Part shown: in pieces, positions 8,379 through 19,467 of the stretch
Numbering within the stretch: the stretch's first letter is position 1
Layout: each line of letters begins with the position of its first letter
Source of the DNA: Hydrogenophaga palleronii NBRC 102513
GTDB lineage: Bacteria > Pseudomonadota > Gammaproteobacteria > Burkholderiales > Burkholderiaceae_C
DNA: 64,000 nucleotides
Assembly: GCF_001571225.1 (NCBI RefSeq)
Contig: NZ_BCTJ01000001.1
Coordinates: 1 to 64,000, forward strand
Direction: 5' to 3'
Translations under genes and position numbers: made by a program
Notes under the pieces: model-generated
Told to the model about the DNA's origin: nothing
Seen by the model: only the letters and a program-made list of their open reading frames with translations
Databases searched by the model: none

Positions 8379-10484
8379 GTGAACCCCTGCGCACCCACCA
8401 CCCGGCCCGATGGCCTGCCCGACGCTCCGCCCGATGACGAAGCCCACGCCCTGAGCGAACTGCAGGCCAGCGTGGCCGCGGCCTTCGGCGCCGACGGTGC
8501 GCTGGCGCGCGCCTTCGGTGCGTTGCACGCGCGGCCGGGCCAGCAGCGCATGGCCGGCGCGGTGGCCAGCGCCATCGAAGCCGGCGACTGCCTGGCGGTG
8601 GAGGCCGGCACCGGCGTCGGCAAGACCTTCGCCTACCTGGTGCCCTTGCTGCTGAGCGGGCGGCGTGCCCTGCTGTCCACCGCCACCCAGGCCCTGCAGG
8701 ACCAGTTGCATGGCCGCGACATCCCGGCGGTGGCACGCGCGCTGGGCATGCCGGTGCGCGCGGCCTTGCTCAAGGGCCGTTCCAGCTACGTCTGCCTGCA
8801 CCGCACCGAGCAGGCCCTGCACGGCCCGGCGTCGGTGGGCCTGCGCGACCCGGCCATCACGGCCACCCTGGCGCAAGTGCTGCGCTGGGCCAGTGCCTCG
8901 CACAGCGGCGATCTGGCCGAGCTGCAACAGCTGGACGAACGTTCGCCGCTGCGGCCCATGATCAGCTCCACGCGCGAGAACTGCCTGGGCGGCGCCTGCC
9001 CGCGCCACAGCGCCTGCCACGTCAACCGCGCGCGCAGCGAAGCCCAGCGGGCCGACTGGGTGGTGATCAACCACCACCTGTTCTTTGCCGACCAGCTGTT
9101 GCAGGAGTCCGGCGTGGCGACGCTGCTGCCCCAGGCCGAGGTGCTGGTGTTCGACGAAGCGCACCAGCTGAACGACACCGGCATTCCCTTCCTGGGTCAG
9201 ACCCTGGGCTCGGGCCAGTTGCGCGAGCTGGCACGTGATCTGGCGGCGCAGGGCCCGGCCTGGGCGCGCGGCCAGCGCCCCTGGGCCCACCTGGCGCTGG
9301 GCCTGGAGCAGGCCGCGCGCGCCGTCGCCGGTGTGCCGCGCCAGCCCGGCGCGGCCGGCATGCGCAGCCGCTGGCAGGGCGCGGCGCCCGAGGGCGTGGA
9401 CACCGTGGCCTGGTCCAGCGCCGTGGCCGACGTGGCACAGGCCCTCTCGGCCTGCCGCGAGGGCCTGCGTGCCACCGCCCAGGCCGCCATCGAACTGGAG
9501 CGGCTGCTGCAACGGGTGCACGCGCAACTGGTGCTGTGGGGCGGCATCGTGGGTGCGCCCGGTATTGCCGCCGACGCGGTGCGCTGGATGGAGTGGGGCG
9601 AGGGCGGGCGGCACTGGCGCGTGGTGAGTGCACCCGCCGACAGCTCGGCCTTGTTCCGCAGCCTGCTCGGCGATGCGGCATCGGCCGGCCGCAGCTGGGT
9701 ATTTTCTTCCGCCACGCTGGGCAGCGACGGCACGCTGGACTGGTTCACGCGCGGGCTCGGCCTGGATGCGCTGCCGCAGCTGCGCACCCTGCGCGTGCCC
9801 AGCCCGTTCGACCATGCGGCCCAGGCCGCGCTGTACGTGCCGCACGAACTGCCCGAGCCGGGGGACGTGGCGCACTCACCGGCGCTGGCCGATGCGGTGG
9901 CGCGCTGGGCCTCGCGCCTGGGCGGGCGCACCCTGGTGCTGACGACCACGCTGCGTGCTGCCGCGCGCATGGCCGAGCACCTGCAGACATTGGTGGCGCA
10001 AGGCCGTTGCGCGCCACTGCAGGTGCTGGCGCAGGGGCGGTTGTCCAAGCGGGCCTTGCTGGCGCGCTTTCGGGCCACCGAACAGGCCAGCGTGCTGATC
10101 GCCTCCGCCGCGTTCTGGGAAGGGGTGGATCTGGCCGGTGATGTGCTGCAGCTGCTGGTGATCGACAAGCTGCCGTTCCCGCCGCCCGACGACCCGCTGA
10201 TGCAGGCGCGTGGCCAGCGGCTGCAGGCGCTCGGCCTGAGTGCGTTCAACGATGTGTTTTTGCCCGAGGCCGCGATGGCCCTGAAGCAGGGAGCGGGCCG
10301 GTTGATCCGTTCGGAAACCGATCGCGGCGTGCTGGTGATCGGCGACCGCCGCCTCCTGACCCGCTCTTACGGGCAGCGCCTGCTGGCGGCCCTGCCGGAC
10401 ATGCGCCGGCTGGTGGACGAGGCCGACATGGCGTCGGCGCTCGATGCGCTGGTGCTTACCAGAGCTTCCACCAGGGATCGTTGA
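8379..10484 (+). CDS. DinG/YoaA-type ATP-dependent DNA helicase (XPD-like)
   Basis: Superfamily 2 helicase with Walker A EAGTGVGKT at residues 75-83 and the DEAH box at 259-262. Four cysteines between them, C139, C202, C207 and C213, fit the 4Fe-4S cluster of the XPD/DinG family. C-terminal helicase motifs include FWEGVDLAG and QGAGRLIRS. Length 701 aa. I place the start at GTG 8379: an in-frame ATG at 8283 would overlap the divergent phosphatase and add a non-conserved stretch. The last 29 bp overlap the convergent bamD gene. Probable role in DNA repair or resolving R-loops and D-loops. Confidence 0.92.
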   Translation: MNPCAPTTRPDGLPDAPPDDEAHALSELQASVAAAFGADGALARAFGALHARPGQQRMAGAVASAIEAGDCLAVEAGTGVGKTFAYLVPLLLSGRRALLSTATQALQDQLHGRDIPAVARALGMPVRAALLKGRSSYVCLHRTEQALHGPASVGLRDPAITATLAQVLRWASASHSGDLAELQQLDERSPLRPMISSTRENCLGGACPRHSACHVNRARSEAQRADWVVINHHLFFADQLLQESGVATLLPQAEVLVFDEAHQLNDTGIPFLGQTLGSGQLRELARDLAAQGPAWARGQRPWAHLALGLEQAARAVAGVPRQPGAAGMRSRWQGAAPEGVDTVAWSSAVADVAQALSACREGLRATAQAAIELERLLQRVHAQLVLWGGIVGAPGIAADAVRWMEWGEGGRHWRVVSAPADSSALFRSLLGDAASAGRSWVFSSATLGSDGTLDWFTRGLGLDALPQLRTLRVPSPFDHAAQAALYVPHELPEPGDVAHSPALADAVARWASRLGGRTLVLTTTLRAAARMAEHLQTLVAQGRCAPLQVLAQGRLSKRALLARFRATEQASVLIASAAFWEGVDLAGDVLQLLVIDKLPFPPPDDPLMQARGQRLQALGLSAFNDVFLPEAAMALKQGAGRLIRSETDRGVLVIGDRRLLTRSYGQRLLAALPDMRRLVDEADMASALDALVLTRASTRDR

Positions 10485-11259
10485 CCGAGCGGAAGCCCTG
10501 GCTCAGGTACTCGCTCTTGGGGTAGCTGGCTTCCATCACGCGGCGGGTGTCGTCGCGCAGTTGCGTCATGCCCAGCGCGTCGTAGGAGCGCAGCATGATG
10601 TACAGCGCCTCTTCGAGCGCCGGCGCGTTGGTGTAGTCGCTCAGCGCGGTCTGGGCGCGGTTGATGGCGGCCACGTAGGCGCCCCGGCTGTGGTAGTAGC
10701 GCGCCACGTGCACTTCGTACTGCGCCAACGAGTTGACGATGTAGGTCATGCGGCTGCGCGCATCGGGCGTGTAGCGCGAATCGGGGAAGCGGGTGGCGAG
10801 TTCGCGGAAGGCCTCGAACGATTCCTTGGCCGCTTTCTGGTCGCGTTCGGACAGGTCCTGGCGCGCCAGCGAACCGAAGATGCCGAGGTTGTCGTTGAAG
10901 TTCACCAGGCCCTTGAGGTACAGGGCGTAGTCCATGGCCGGGCTGGCCGGGTGCAGCTTCTGGAAGCGGTCGATGCTGGCCAGCGCCTGGGCCTGTTCGC
11001 CGGCCTTGTACTGGGTGTAGGCCTTGTCGAGCTGGGCCTGCTGCGCCAGCGGCGTGCCGGCGGCACGGCCTTCGAGTTTTTCGAGCAGCGTGACTGCCTT
11101 GTCGTAGTTGCCGGCGGCGCGCTCTTCGGTCGCTTCGCTGTAGATGCGGTTGGGGCTCCAGCCCGCGGTCTGGTCCACCAGTTTGGTGCTGCAGGCACTC
11201 AGCACGAGCACCGAGGCCAGCACACACAGTGGCACAGCCGATAATCTGAACGTCAACAT
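10456..11259 (-). CDS. bamD: Outer-membrane assembly lipoprotein BamD
   Basis: Essential lipoprotein of the BAM complex that folds beta-barrel proteins into the outer membrane. The signal peptide ends in the lipobox LSAC with lipidated C23, followed by TPR-type helices over the rest of the 267 residues (for example YDKAVTLLEKLEG and the FPDSRYTPDA region). Start ATG 11259 is chosen because a longer version would place extra residues in front of the signal peptide. It converges on dinG with a 29-bp overlap and diverges from rluD with 26 bp between start codons. Confidence 0.95.
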   Translation of the reverse strand: MLTFRLSAVPLCVLASVLVLSACSTKLVDQTAGWSPNRIYSEATEERAAGNYDKAVTLLEKLEGRAAGTPLAQQAQLDKAYTQYKAGEQAQALASIDRFQKLHPASPAMDYALYLKGLVNFNDNLGIFGSLARQDLSERDQKAAKESFEAFRELATRFPDSRYTPDARSRMTYIVNSLAQYEVHVARYYHSRGAYVAAINRAQTALSDYTNAPALEEALYIMLRSYDALGMTQLRDDTRRVMEASYPKSEYLSQGFRSVNDPWWKLW

Positions 11260-11285
11260 CGCAGGCGCACCTTTACAACGGAACA

Positions 11286-12347
11286 ATGGGTTTGGCAGCA
11301 CAAATTATATCGACGGGGGATGTTTCCAATGGTTCCGCGCCGGGGCAGGATGCCGACAGCACCGCGATGGTGGACGAGCTGGGCCTGGCGGTGGAGACGC
11401 GGGACTGCGAGGTGCCCGCCACCATGCACAGCTGGCGCATCGACCGCGCGCTGGCACAGCTCATTCCCGAGTTCTCGCGTTCCTACCTGCAGCAACTGAT
11501 GGCCGACGGCGCGGTGGTGCGCGCCGGCCTGGCGCTGGCCAAACCCTCGGCCCGCGTGGCCGCCGGCGACCGGTTGTCGGTCGAGCTGCGGCCGACCCAG
11601 CAGGCCCAGGCGTTCGTGGCGCAAGCCATGGCATTGGACGTGGTGCACGAAGACGAGCACCTGCTGGTGATCCGGAAACCCGCCGGACTGGTGGTGCACC
11701 CGGCCGCCGGCAACTGGACCGGCACCTTGCTCAACGGCCTGCTCGCGCACCACGCGGGCGCCGCCAGCCTGCCGCGCGCCGGCATCGTGCACCGGCTCGA
11801 CAAGGACACCTCGGGCCTGATGCTGGTGGGCAAATCACGCCAAGCGGTCGAGGCCCTGGTGCGTGCCATCGCGGCGCGTGAGGTCAACCGCCAGTACGTG
11901 GCGCTGGCCCACGGCCGCTGGAAAGGCGCCGGACAACAAGGCGTGGACCGGCCGATCGGGCGCGACACCCACAACCGCCTGCGCATGGCGGTGGTATCGC
12001 CCGAGTTCGGCATCGGCAAGCCGGCGCAGACCACGGTGCGTCTGCTGGACGGCAATGCGCAGGCCAGCCTGGTGGCGTGCAAGTTGCACACCGGACGCAC
12101 GCACCAGATCCGCGTGCACATGGCCTGGCTGGAACACCCGCTGGTGGGTGACAGCCTGTACGGCGGGCGCCCGCTCTGGGGCATGGGGCGCCAGGCGCTG
12201 CACGCCGCCAGCCTGCAGCTGTTGCACCCGGTGTCGGGCGAGGCACTGGCCTTCAGTTCAACCCCGCCGGACGACATGCTGGCCGCGCTGGATGCCTGTG
12301 GGCTCCGCTACAATCCAGCCGATGCGGAGCGTGGTTTCTTCGAATGA
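11286..12347 (+). CDS. rluD: 23S rRNA pseudouridine synthase RluD
   Basis: Pseudouridylates helix 69 of 23S rRNA in known homologues. An S4 RNA-binding domain (about 50-110) is followed by the RluA-type catalytic domain with HRLDKDTSG, the catalytic aspartate being D172. C-terminal GRTHQIRVH and GDSLYGG are typical. The N-terminus before the S4 domain is about 45 residues and poorly conserved. ATG 11286 gives 353 aa, but ATG 11367 (residue 28) is a realistic alternative because a TATAAT box for divergent bamD lies inside the first codons. Usually coupled to bamD, as here. Confidence 0.95.
   Translation: MGLAAQIISTGDVSNGSAPGQDADSTAMVDELGLAVETRDCEVPATMHSWRIDRALAQLIPEFSRSYLQQLMADGAVVRAGLALAKPSARVAAGDRLSVELRPTQQAQAFVAQAMALDVVHEDEHLLVIRKPAGLVVHPAAGNWTGTLLNGLLAHHAGAASLPRAGIVHRLDKDTSGLMLVGKSRQAVEALVRAIAAREVNRQYVALAHGRWKGAGQQGVDRPIGRDTHNRLRMAVVSPEFGIGKPAQTTVRLLDGNAQASLVACKLHTGRTHQIRVHMAWLEHPLVGDSLYGGRPLWGMGRQALHAASLQLLHPVSGEALAFSSTPPDDMLAALDACGLRYNPADAERGFFE
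11304..11309 (-). promoter_or_regulatory. Consensus -10 box for bamD inside rluD 5' end
   Basis: Reading the minus strand, TATAAT lies 44 bp upstream of the bamD ATG, giving a transcription start near 11297. TTGGAA is found 14 bp further upstream (11324-11329), shorter than ideal. The hexamer is a perfect consensus in otherwise GC-rich DNA. Confidence 0.45.
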
Positions 12348-12362
12348 AGGCCACCACCCCAT

Positions 12363-12379
12363 CAGCCGCCTGGCGGCTG
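12363..12379. terminator. Hairpin downstream of rluD
   Basis: CAGCCGCC (12363-12370) and GGCGGCTG (12372-12379) form a perfect inverted repeat 16 bp after the rluD stop. There is no T-tract, so termination strength is uncertain. The rest of the 203-bp rluD-scpB gap contains no gene I recognise. Confidence 0.35.
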
Positions 12380-12516
12380 TGCCGAGGCCATGACCTCCCC
12401 ACCTCCCGGTTTCTGCCTGCCCTGGCAACGGTTTCTTTTCCGGCGTTCTGAGTCGACGGTCGCCACCGTCCCCGCCGGTTCGCGTGCGACGGGCACATGC
12501 CCACCCCTGTACCGTC

Positions 12517-12536
12517 CCGGTCACGTACCGGTTTTT
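12517..12536 (+). terminator. Intrinsic-terminator-like hairpin just before scpB
   Basis: CCGGT-CACGT-ACCGG followed directly by five Ts (12532-12536). The stem is only 5 bp. It ends 14 bp before the scpB start codon, so it could terminate rluD transcription or attenuate scpB. Confidence 0.4.
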
Positions 12537-12550
12537 GACCGACTGACACC

Positions 12551-13390
12551 ATGAACACCACGGATACCAAGCGCGTCCTCGAGACCGCGTTGATCTGCGC
12601 GCCCCAGCCGCTTTCTGTGCGCGAACTGGGCACGCTGTTCGACGCCGAGCTCTCGGCGGACACGCTCAAGACCCTGCTGGCCGACCTGCAGCTCGAATGG
12701 ACCGGTCGCGGCGTCGAGCTGGTCAAGGTGGCCAGCGGCTGGCGCTTCCAGAGCCGCCCCGAGTTGCGTCCCTACCTGGACCGCCTGCACCCGGAAAAGC
12801 CGCCGCGGTACACCCGCGCCACCATGGAGACGCTGGCCATCATTGCCTACCGTCAGCCGGTCACGCGCGGTGACATGGAAGACATCCGTGGCGTCACCAT
12901 CAACTCGCTGATCATCAAGCAGCTGGAAGACCGTGGCTGGGTCGAGGTGATCGGCCACCGCGAAACGGTCGGCAGGCCTGCGCTGTTCGCCACCACACGC
13001 CAGTTTCTCGACGACCTGGGCCTGTCTTCGCTGGACCAGTTGCCGCCGCTGGAAGGCAGCGACGTGCAGGAGTCGGCCCTGCAACGGCTGGACTTCGACT
13101 CGTTGTCGGCCAACCTGCAACCCGCTGCTGACGATGCCGATGGAGCCGAGGTTGCCATTGGCGCCGACGGCACCGAAGAGGGGGCACCAGCGAAAGAGGC
13201 CGTGGCTTCCACCGAGGCCGCGGCCGACACCGAACCCGACGACCTCTTGACCGTTGCCGCGCCCGAACCTGCCGATGCCGACGCACCGGCGCCCGACACT
13301 GCCGAACCCGGCACCCCCGACGCGCAAGCGCAACCTTTGCCCACCCAGGACCACCATGAACCCGGCGAACACCCCACCCGCGACGCCTGA
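12551..13390 (+). CDS. scpB: Segregation and condensation protein B
   Basis: ScpB forms the SMC-ScpAB condensin that organises chromosomes. Two winged-helix domains occupy residues 1-185; [20 protein letters not shown] is the family hallmark, with [16 protein letters not shown] after it. The tail from about 195 to 279 is rich in Ala, Asp, Glu and Pro and is probably disordered. No Shine-Dalgarno is visible before ATG 12551. No scpA is adjacent. The 3' end overlaps rluB by 35 bp, which indicates translational coupling. Confidence 0.94.
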   Translation: MNTTDTKRVLETALICAPQPLSVRELGTLFDAELSADTLKTLLADLQLEWTGRGVELVKVASGWRFQSRPELRPYLDRLHPEKPPRYTRATMETLAIIAYRQPVTRGDMEDIRGVTINSLIIKQLEDRGWVEVIGHRETVGRPALFATTRQFLDDLGLSSLDQLPPLEGSDVQESALQRLDFDSLSANLQPAADDADGAEVAIGADGTEEGAPAKEAVASTEAAADTEPDDLLTVAAPEPADADAPAPDTAEPGTPDAQAQPLPTQDHHEPGEHPTRDA

Positions 13391-14693
13391 GTCGAACCCC
13401 GACACCAGCGCGCCCGCCGCCGACAACGCGGCGCCGCCGCCGGCCAACGAGACCCATGCCGCCGCTGCCGACCCCGAGGCCCTGGGCTTTGACGACATCG
13501 TCAGTGGCGCCTTCGATGCCGAGCAGGAGCTGGAACTGCCCCTGCCCACCAAGCGCGTGTTGGCGCCGCAGGCCGAATCGCCCAAGCTGCACAAGGTGCT
13601 GGCGCAGGCCGGCATGGGCTCGCGGCTGGAGATGGAGCAGCTCATCCTGGAAGGGCGCATCTCGGTCAATGGCGAACCCGCGCACGTCGGTCAGCGCATC
13701 CAGTTCGGTGATGTGATCAAGGTCAACGGCAAGCCGGTGCGCGTGCGCATGACGCCGCAGCCGCCGCGCGTGCTGGCGTACCACAAGCCGGCTGGCGAAG
13801 TGGTGTCGCACGACGACCCGCAGAACCGCCCGACGGTGTTCCGCCGCCTGCCCAGACTGATGCAGGGCAAGTGGCAATCGGTCGGCCGGCTCGACCTGAA
13901 CACCGAAGGCCTGCTGCTGCTGACCAACTCCGGCGAGCTGGCCAACCGCCTCATGCACCCGCGTTTCGGCCTGCAGCGCGAGTACGCGGTGCGCGTGCTG
14001 GGCGCCTTGTCCAACGAGGAAAAACAACGCCTGCTCGACGGCGTGCGGCTCGACGACGGCATGGCGCAGTTCGCCTCCATCGAAGACGGTGGTGGCGAAG
14101 GCGCCAATTGCTGGTACCGCGTGACCATCGGCGAAGGCCGCAACCGCGAGGTGCGCCGCATGTTCGAGGCGGTGGGCCACGCGGTCAGCCGACTGATCCG
14201 CATCCGCTACGGCGCGATGATGCTGCCGCGCGGCCTCAAGCGCGGCGTGTGGCTGGAGCTTGACGAACGCGACATCGGCCGCCTGACGGCCGCCGCCGGC
14301 CTGGCCGACGGTGCCGAGGACGGCACGCGCGCGCCGCGTCCTGCCGGCCGGCACCCGGCCCAGCGTGGCAAACAGGCGGCCAAAGGCGGCCGCACCCAGG
14401 GCAAACCACCGGGCAGCCGCAGCGAAGGCTTTGGCGATCGCCGCAGCAACAGCGGCTACGGCATGGGCGCCGCGCCGGGCGGGGCCAAGCCGCGTGGCGG
14501 CAAGGGTGGTGCCGGTGGCAAGGGGCAGGGCGGTGGTGGTGCACAACCCGATCCGATGAAGACCTCGTTTGGCTACATTGGCCAGGACTCGCTGCAACGC
14601 CGCCGGCAAGAGGAAGCGGGCCGCGGGAGCGCGCCCGGTGGATCGCGCCGCCGCAGTGGTGGCGGTGGTGGCGGGCGCTCAGGAGGCCGCTGA
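13356..14693 (+). CDS. rluB: RluB-type 23S rRNA pseudouridine synthase with Gly/Arg tail
   Basis: RsuA-family pseudouridine synthase of the RluB branch, which modifies 23S rRNA around position 2605 in E. coli. An Ala/Pro-rich N-terminus (1-65) precedes the S4 domain (about 70-125) and the catalytic domain with [13 protein letters not shown] (catalytic D180) and [11 protein letters not shown]. From about residue 315 to 445 the protein is a low-complexity Gly/Arg/Lys tail ending in [15 protein letters not shown], which should bind RNA. Start ATG 13356 inside scpB has CAGGACC upstream; the longer in-frame ORF from 13254 lies wholly within scpB. 445 aa, longer than E. coli RluB. Confidence 0.92.
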   Translation: MNPANTPPATPESNPDTSAPAADNAAPPPANETHAAAADPEALGFDDIVSGAFDAEQELELPLPTKRVLAPQAESPKLHKVLAQAGMGSRLEMEQLILEGRISVNGEPAHVGQRIQFGDVIKVNGKPVRVRMTPQPPRVLAYHKPAGEVVSHDDPQNRPTVFRRLPRLMQGKWQSVGRLDLNTEGLLLLTNSGELANRLMHPRFGLQREYAVRVLGALSNEEKQRLLDGVRLDDGMAQFASIEDGGGEGANCWYRVTIGEGRNREVRRMFEAVGHAVSRLIRIRYGAMMLPRGLKRGVWLELDERDIGRLTAAAGLADGAEDGTRAPRPAGRHPAQRGKQAAKGGRTQGKPPGSRSEGFGDRRSNSGYGMGAAPGGAKPRGGKGGAGGKGQGGGGAQPDPMKTSFGYIGQDSLQRRRQEEAGRGSAPGGSRRRSGGGGGGRSGGR

Positions 14694-14731
14694 AGCCCGC
14701 GGGCTGCCGCGCTGGGGACACCCGATCAATG

Positions 14732-14737
14732 TAGAAT
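14732..14737 (+). promoter_or_regulatory. Candidate -10 box for ndk
   Basis: TAGAAT in the 104-bp gap between rluB and ndk, 60 bp upstream of the ndk start. No convincing -35 box is found at 16-18 bp. Confidence 0.3.
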
Positions 14738-14797
14738 CATGGGCTTTGTGGGGCCATGCTGGCCTCGCAGATTGACCCGCAAAACTTCAGGATTTTT

Positions 14798-15223
14798 ATG
14801 GCCATCGAACGCACCCTCTCGATCATCAAGCCCGACGCCGTCGCCAAGAACGTCATCGGCCAGATTTACGCCCGCTTTGAAGCCGCTGGCCTGAAGGTCG
14901 TGGCCGCTCGCATGGCCCACCTCTCGCGCGGCGAAGCCGAAGCGTTCTACGCCGTGCACAAGGCCCGTCCTTTCTTCAAGGACCTGGTTGACTTCATGAT
15001 CTCCGGCCCGGTGATGATCCAGGCGCTGGAAGGCGAAGGCGCGATCGCCAAGAACCGCGACCTGATGGGCGCCACCGATCCGAAGAAGGCCGACGCCGGT
15101 ACCATCCGCGCCGACTTCGCCGACAGCATCGACGCCAACGCCGTGCACGGCTCCGACGCGCCTGAAACGGCCGCCGCCGAAGTGGCTTTCTTCTTCGCCG
15201 GTCTCAACGTCTATTCGCGTTGA
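14798..15223 (+). CDS. ndk: Nucleoside diphosphate kinase
   Basis: Transfers the gamma phosphate from ATP to NDPs by a phospho-histidine ping-pong mechanism, balancing NTP pools. 141 aa, the family standard. The active-site H117 lies in AVHGSDAPE, and the N-terminal [11 protein letters not shown] is conserved. ATG 14798 is chosen over an upstream in-frame ATG at 14756 because it yields the canonical MAIERTL start. rlmN begins 7 bp after its stop, so the two are probably co-transcribed. Confidence 0.98.
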   Translation: MAIERTLSIIKPDAVAKNVIGQIYARFEAAGLKVVAARMAHLSRGEAEAFYAVHKARPFFKDLVDFMISGPVMIQALEGEGAIAKNRDLMGATDPKKADAGTIRADFADSIDANAVHGSDAPETAAAEVAFFFAGLNVYSR

Positions 15224-15230
15224 TCATGGT

Positions 15231-16375
<1,145 letters not shown>

Positions 16376-16379
<4 letters not shown>

Positions 16380-17233
16380 CACACGCGATCCGCACCGGCT
16401 CCATGAGCCCACGAGCAGGGCTGTATCCGCGCGGCCTGGCCGCCTGCCTGGCGCTGGTCGCGCTGCTGCTGGGCGCCTGCGCGCAGATGCCGGCCGGCGC
16501 CGGCGGCCCCGGCGTGTCGGCGCGCAGTGGCGAGCCCCTGACAGAGTCCGACGAACCCGAAGCGCGCAAGCGTGCGCGCATCCGCGTCGAGCTGGCCTCG
16601 GGTTACTTCGAGAACGGCCAGGCCACGGTGGCGCTCGACGAAATCAAGCTGGCGCTGCAGAACGACCCGAGCTACGCGCCGGCCTACACCTTGCGTGGCC
16701 TGGTGTATTCGCGCCTGAACGATGTGCGTCTGGCCGAAGAAAGCTTCGCTCGCGCGCAGCAGCTCGCGCCGAGCGACCCCAACGTGCTGCACCACTACGG
16801 CCTGTTCCTCTGCGAGCAGGGCCGTTACCCGCAGTCGATCGACATGTTCCAGCGCGCGCTCAACAGCCCGACGTACGGCGGCCAGGCCAAGACCCTGATG
16901 GCCAAGGGCATCTGCCAGGTGCGCGCGGCCCAGTTCGCCGAAGCCGAAACCAGCCTGATGCGCGCCTACGAGCTCGACGCGGGCAACCCGATCACGGCCT
17001 ACAACCTGGCGGCGCTGCAGTTCCGCCGTGGTGACTACACCAAGGCGCAGTTCACCATCCGCCGTCTCAACAACACCGACCTGGCCAACGCCGAAACGCT
17101 GTGGCTGGGCATCAAGGTGGAGCAGCGCGTGGGCAACACCGAAGCCATGGCGCAACTGGCGCAGCAACTGAGCCGGCGCTTCCCCGAATCGCGTGAGTGG
17201 GGTTCTTACCAGCGGAGAGCATTTGATGAGTGA
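16376..17233 (+). CDS. pilW: Type IV pilus biogenesis lipoprotein PilW/PilF (TPR)
   Basis: Pilotin-like outer-membrane lipoprotein that helps secretin PilQ assemble and stabilises type IV pili. The lipobox LLGAC gives lipidated C35 after a hydrophobic stretch (21-33). Five to six TPR repeats follow (for example [17 protein letters not shown] and [16 protein letters not shown]). 285 aa. The start ATG 16376 forms an ATGA overlap with rlmN; ATG 16403 (residue 10) is an alternative. The rlmN-pilW-rodZ-ispG order is conserved in beta- and gammaproteobacteria. Confidence 0.92.
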
Positions 17234-18167
17234 GGCGTACGCCAATGAGAACGGATCTGTTTCGACGGAGGGCGTGACGCGCCCTGTGCTGCTGCGCGCG
17301 GCGCGCGAAGCGGCAGGTTTGCACATTGCCGCGCTGGCCGCGGCGCTCAAGGTGCCGGTGCGCAAGCTGGAGGCCCTGGAAGCCGGGCGTTACGAAGAAC
17401 TGCCCGACCTGACCTTTGCACGCGCACTGGCCGCCAGCGCCTGCCGCCAGCTGAAGATCGACCCCGCCCCCGTGCTGGAGCAGATTCCGCACCGCGCGGT
17501 GAGTGAACTGGGTGGTTCGCGCCAGGGCATCAATGCAACGTTCCAGCCGGCCAACGATCCGGCACCCGGCAGCCCGCTGGGCTGGCTGTCGCGCCCGGCG
17601 CTGCTGGCGGCCATCGTGTTGTTGCTGGCGGCGCTGGTGATCGTGTTCATGCCGCGCCTGGAAGAGGGCGCACCCGTGGTGTCCGACGGCGGCAGCGTGG
17701 TCACGCCGGTCGAGACGGCCACCGTCACCGAGCCGGTGCTCGCCGAGGAGCCCAGCGAACCGGTGGTGGCCCCAGCCGCGCCGGCCGACGCGGCCGCTCC
17801 GGTGGATGGCGCCGCTGCTGCGACTGGCGCTGGTGTCGCCGTCCCATCGGCAACACCCGCAGCACCTGCAGTAGGCACTGCGGCACCGACCGATGCCGCC
17901 GCAGCGCCGGCGCCGGTCGTGACGCCGGGCAGCGGCCTGCTGAGCATTGCGGCCACGGGCGAGTCCTGGGTTGAAGTCACCAACGGCAGCGGTGCGGTGG
18001 TGGTCCAGCGCCTGCTCAAGGCGGGTGACGTGATCGACTTCTCCAGCGCGCCGCCGTACAAGGTGGTGCTGGGCCGCGCCGACACGGCGCAGGTCAGCGT
18101 GCGCGGCCAGGTTTTCGAGACCACGCGCCACACCCGCAACAACGTTGCCCGCTTCGAGGTGAAATGA
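17226..18167 (+). CDS. rodZ: RodZ-like cytoskeletal helix-turn-helix protein
   Basis: Membrane protein linking MreB to cell-wall elongation in the RodZ family. An N-terminal HTH domain (about 18-85, [15 protein letters not shown]) is followed by a single membrane segment (about 124-142, [16 protein letters not shown]), an Ala/Pro/Val-rich periplasmic linker (150-235) and a C-terminal DUF4115 beta domain (about 240-313, [10 protein letters not shown]). Start ATG 17226 has GGAGAG upstream and overlaps pilW by 8 bp; an earlier in-frame start at 17193 lies deeper in pilW. 313 aa. Overlaps ispG by an ATGA. Confidence 0.88.
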   Translation: MSEAYANENGSVSTEGVTRPVLLRAAREAAGLHIAALAAALKVPVRKLEALEAGRYEELPDLTFARALAASACRQLKIDPAPVLEQIPHRAVSELGGSRQGINATFQPANDPAPGSPLGWLSRPALLAAIVLLLAALVIVFMPRLEEGAPVVSDGGSVVTPVETATVTEPVLAEEPSEPVVAPAAPADAAAPVDGAAAATGAGVAVPSATPAAPAVGTAAPTDAAAAPAPVVTPGSGLLSIAATGESWVEVTNGSGAVVVQRLLKAGDVIDFSSAPPYKVVLGRADTAQVSVRGQVFETTRHTRNNVARFEVK

Positions 18168-19453
18168 ACATGGACACGCCGGTGCGCGAAGTGACCCCGC
18201 AGGGCGAGCCGATCCCGCTGTCGGCTGTGCGCTTGCGCCGCACGCGCCAGGGCACGGTGTCCTGGGGCGACCATCACGTGACGGTGGGCGGCGACGCACC
18301 CGTGCGTGTGCAGTCCATGACCAACACCGACACCGCCGACGCCGTGGGCACGGCGATCCAGGTGAAGGAGCTGGCGCAGGCCGGCTCCGAGCTGGTGCGC
18401 ATCACCGTCAACAACGACGATGCCGCCAAGGCCGTGCCCTACATCCGCGAGCAGCTCGACCGCATGGGCGTGCACGTGCCACTGATCGGTGACTTCCACT
18501 ACAACGGCCACCGCCTGCTCACCGACCACCCGGACTGCGCGCAGGCGCTGTCCAAGTACCGCATCAACCCCGGCAACGTGGGCCGCGGCGACAAGGGCGA
18601 CCGCCAGTTCGGGCAGATGGTGGAAATCGCCGCCCGCCACAACAAGGCGATCCGCATCGGCGTCAACTGGGGCAGCCTGGACCAGGACCTGCTCGCGCGT
18701 CTGATGGACGACAACGCCTACCGCGCCCGGCCCTGGGACGCGCGCCAGGTGATGTACGAGGCGCTCATCACCTCGGCACTCGAGTCGGCGAAAAAGGCCG
18801 AAGAGATCGGCCTCAACGGCAACAACATCGTGCTGTCGTGCAAGGTCAGTGGCGTGCAGGACCTGATCGCGGTTTACCAGGCGCTGGCACAGCGCTGCGA
18901 CTACGCACTGCACCTGGGCCTGACCGAAGCCGGCATGGGCACCAAGGGTGCCGTGGCCTCGGCCGCCGCGCTCTCGGTGCTGCTGCAGCAGGGCATTGGC
19001 GACACCATTCGCGTCTCGCTCACGCCGCAGCCGGGCGAAGCGCGCACGCAGGAGGTGGTGATCGCCTCCGAGATCCTGCAGTCGCTGGGCATGCGTGCCT
19101 TCGTGCCCTCGGTCACCGCCTGCCCGGGCTGTGGCCGCACCACCAGCACCACCTTCCAGGAACTGGCGAAACAGATCGACGACTACCTGCGCAGCTCCAT
19201 GCCGGTGTGGCGCGAGCGTTACCCCGGGGTGGAAAACCTCAAGGTGGCGGTGATGGGCTGCATCGTCAACGGCCCGGGCGAAAGCAAACATGCCGACATC
19301 GGCATCAGCCTGCCCGGCACCGGGGAGGCGCCGGCCGCCCCCATCTTCATCGACGGCGAGAAGGCCATGACCTTGCGTGGCGCCGGAATCGCCCGCGAGT
19401 TCCAGACCATCGTCGAAAACTACATTGAAAAACGGTTCGGCGCACACGCCTGA
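18164..19453 (+). CDS. ispG: 4-hydroxy-3-methylbut-2-en-1-yl diphosphate synthase
   Basis: Iron-sulfur enzyme of the MEP isoprenoid pathway, converting MEcPP to HMBPP. The 4Fe-4S ligands are C320, C323 (CPGCGRTTS) and C366 (GCIVNGPGE), and the TIM-barrel N-terminus carries [11 protein letters not shown]. 429 aa is longer than the E. coli enzyme (372 aa), with extra residues in the middle part, which is usual in betaproteobacteria. ATG 18164 follows GAGGTG and overlaps the rodZ stop; ATG 18170 is possible. hisS follows after 14 bp. Confidence 0.97.
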   Translation: MNMDTPVREVTPQGEPIPLSAVRLRRTRQGTVSWGDHHVTVGGDAPVRVQSMTNTDTADAVGTAIQVKELAQAGSELVRITVNNDDAAKAVPYIREQLDRMGVHVPLIGDFHYNGHRLLTDHPDCAQALSKYRINPGNVGRGDKGDRQFGQMVEIAARHNKAIRIGVNWGSLDQDLLARLMDDNAYRARPWDARQVMYEALITSALESAKKAEEIGLNGNNIVLSCKVSGVQDLIAVYQALAQRCDYALHLGLTEAGMGTKGAVASAAALSVLLQQGIGDTIRVSLTPQPGEARTQEVVIASEILQSLGMRAFVPSVTACPGCGRTTSTTFQELAKQIDDYLRSSMPVWRERYPGVENLKVAVMGCIVNGPGESKHADIGISLPGTGEAPAAPIFIDGEKAMTLRGAGIAREFQTIVENYIEKRFGAHA

Positions 19454-19467
19454 AACCGCAGGACACC

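Noticed and set aside
17390-19447. 685-codon minus-strand open frame across rodZ and ispG
   Set aside because: It is antisense to two strongly supported genes, low in complexity and has no motif.
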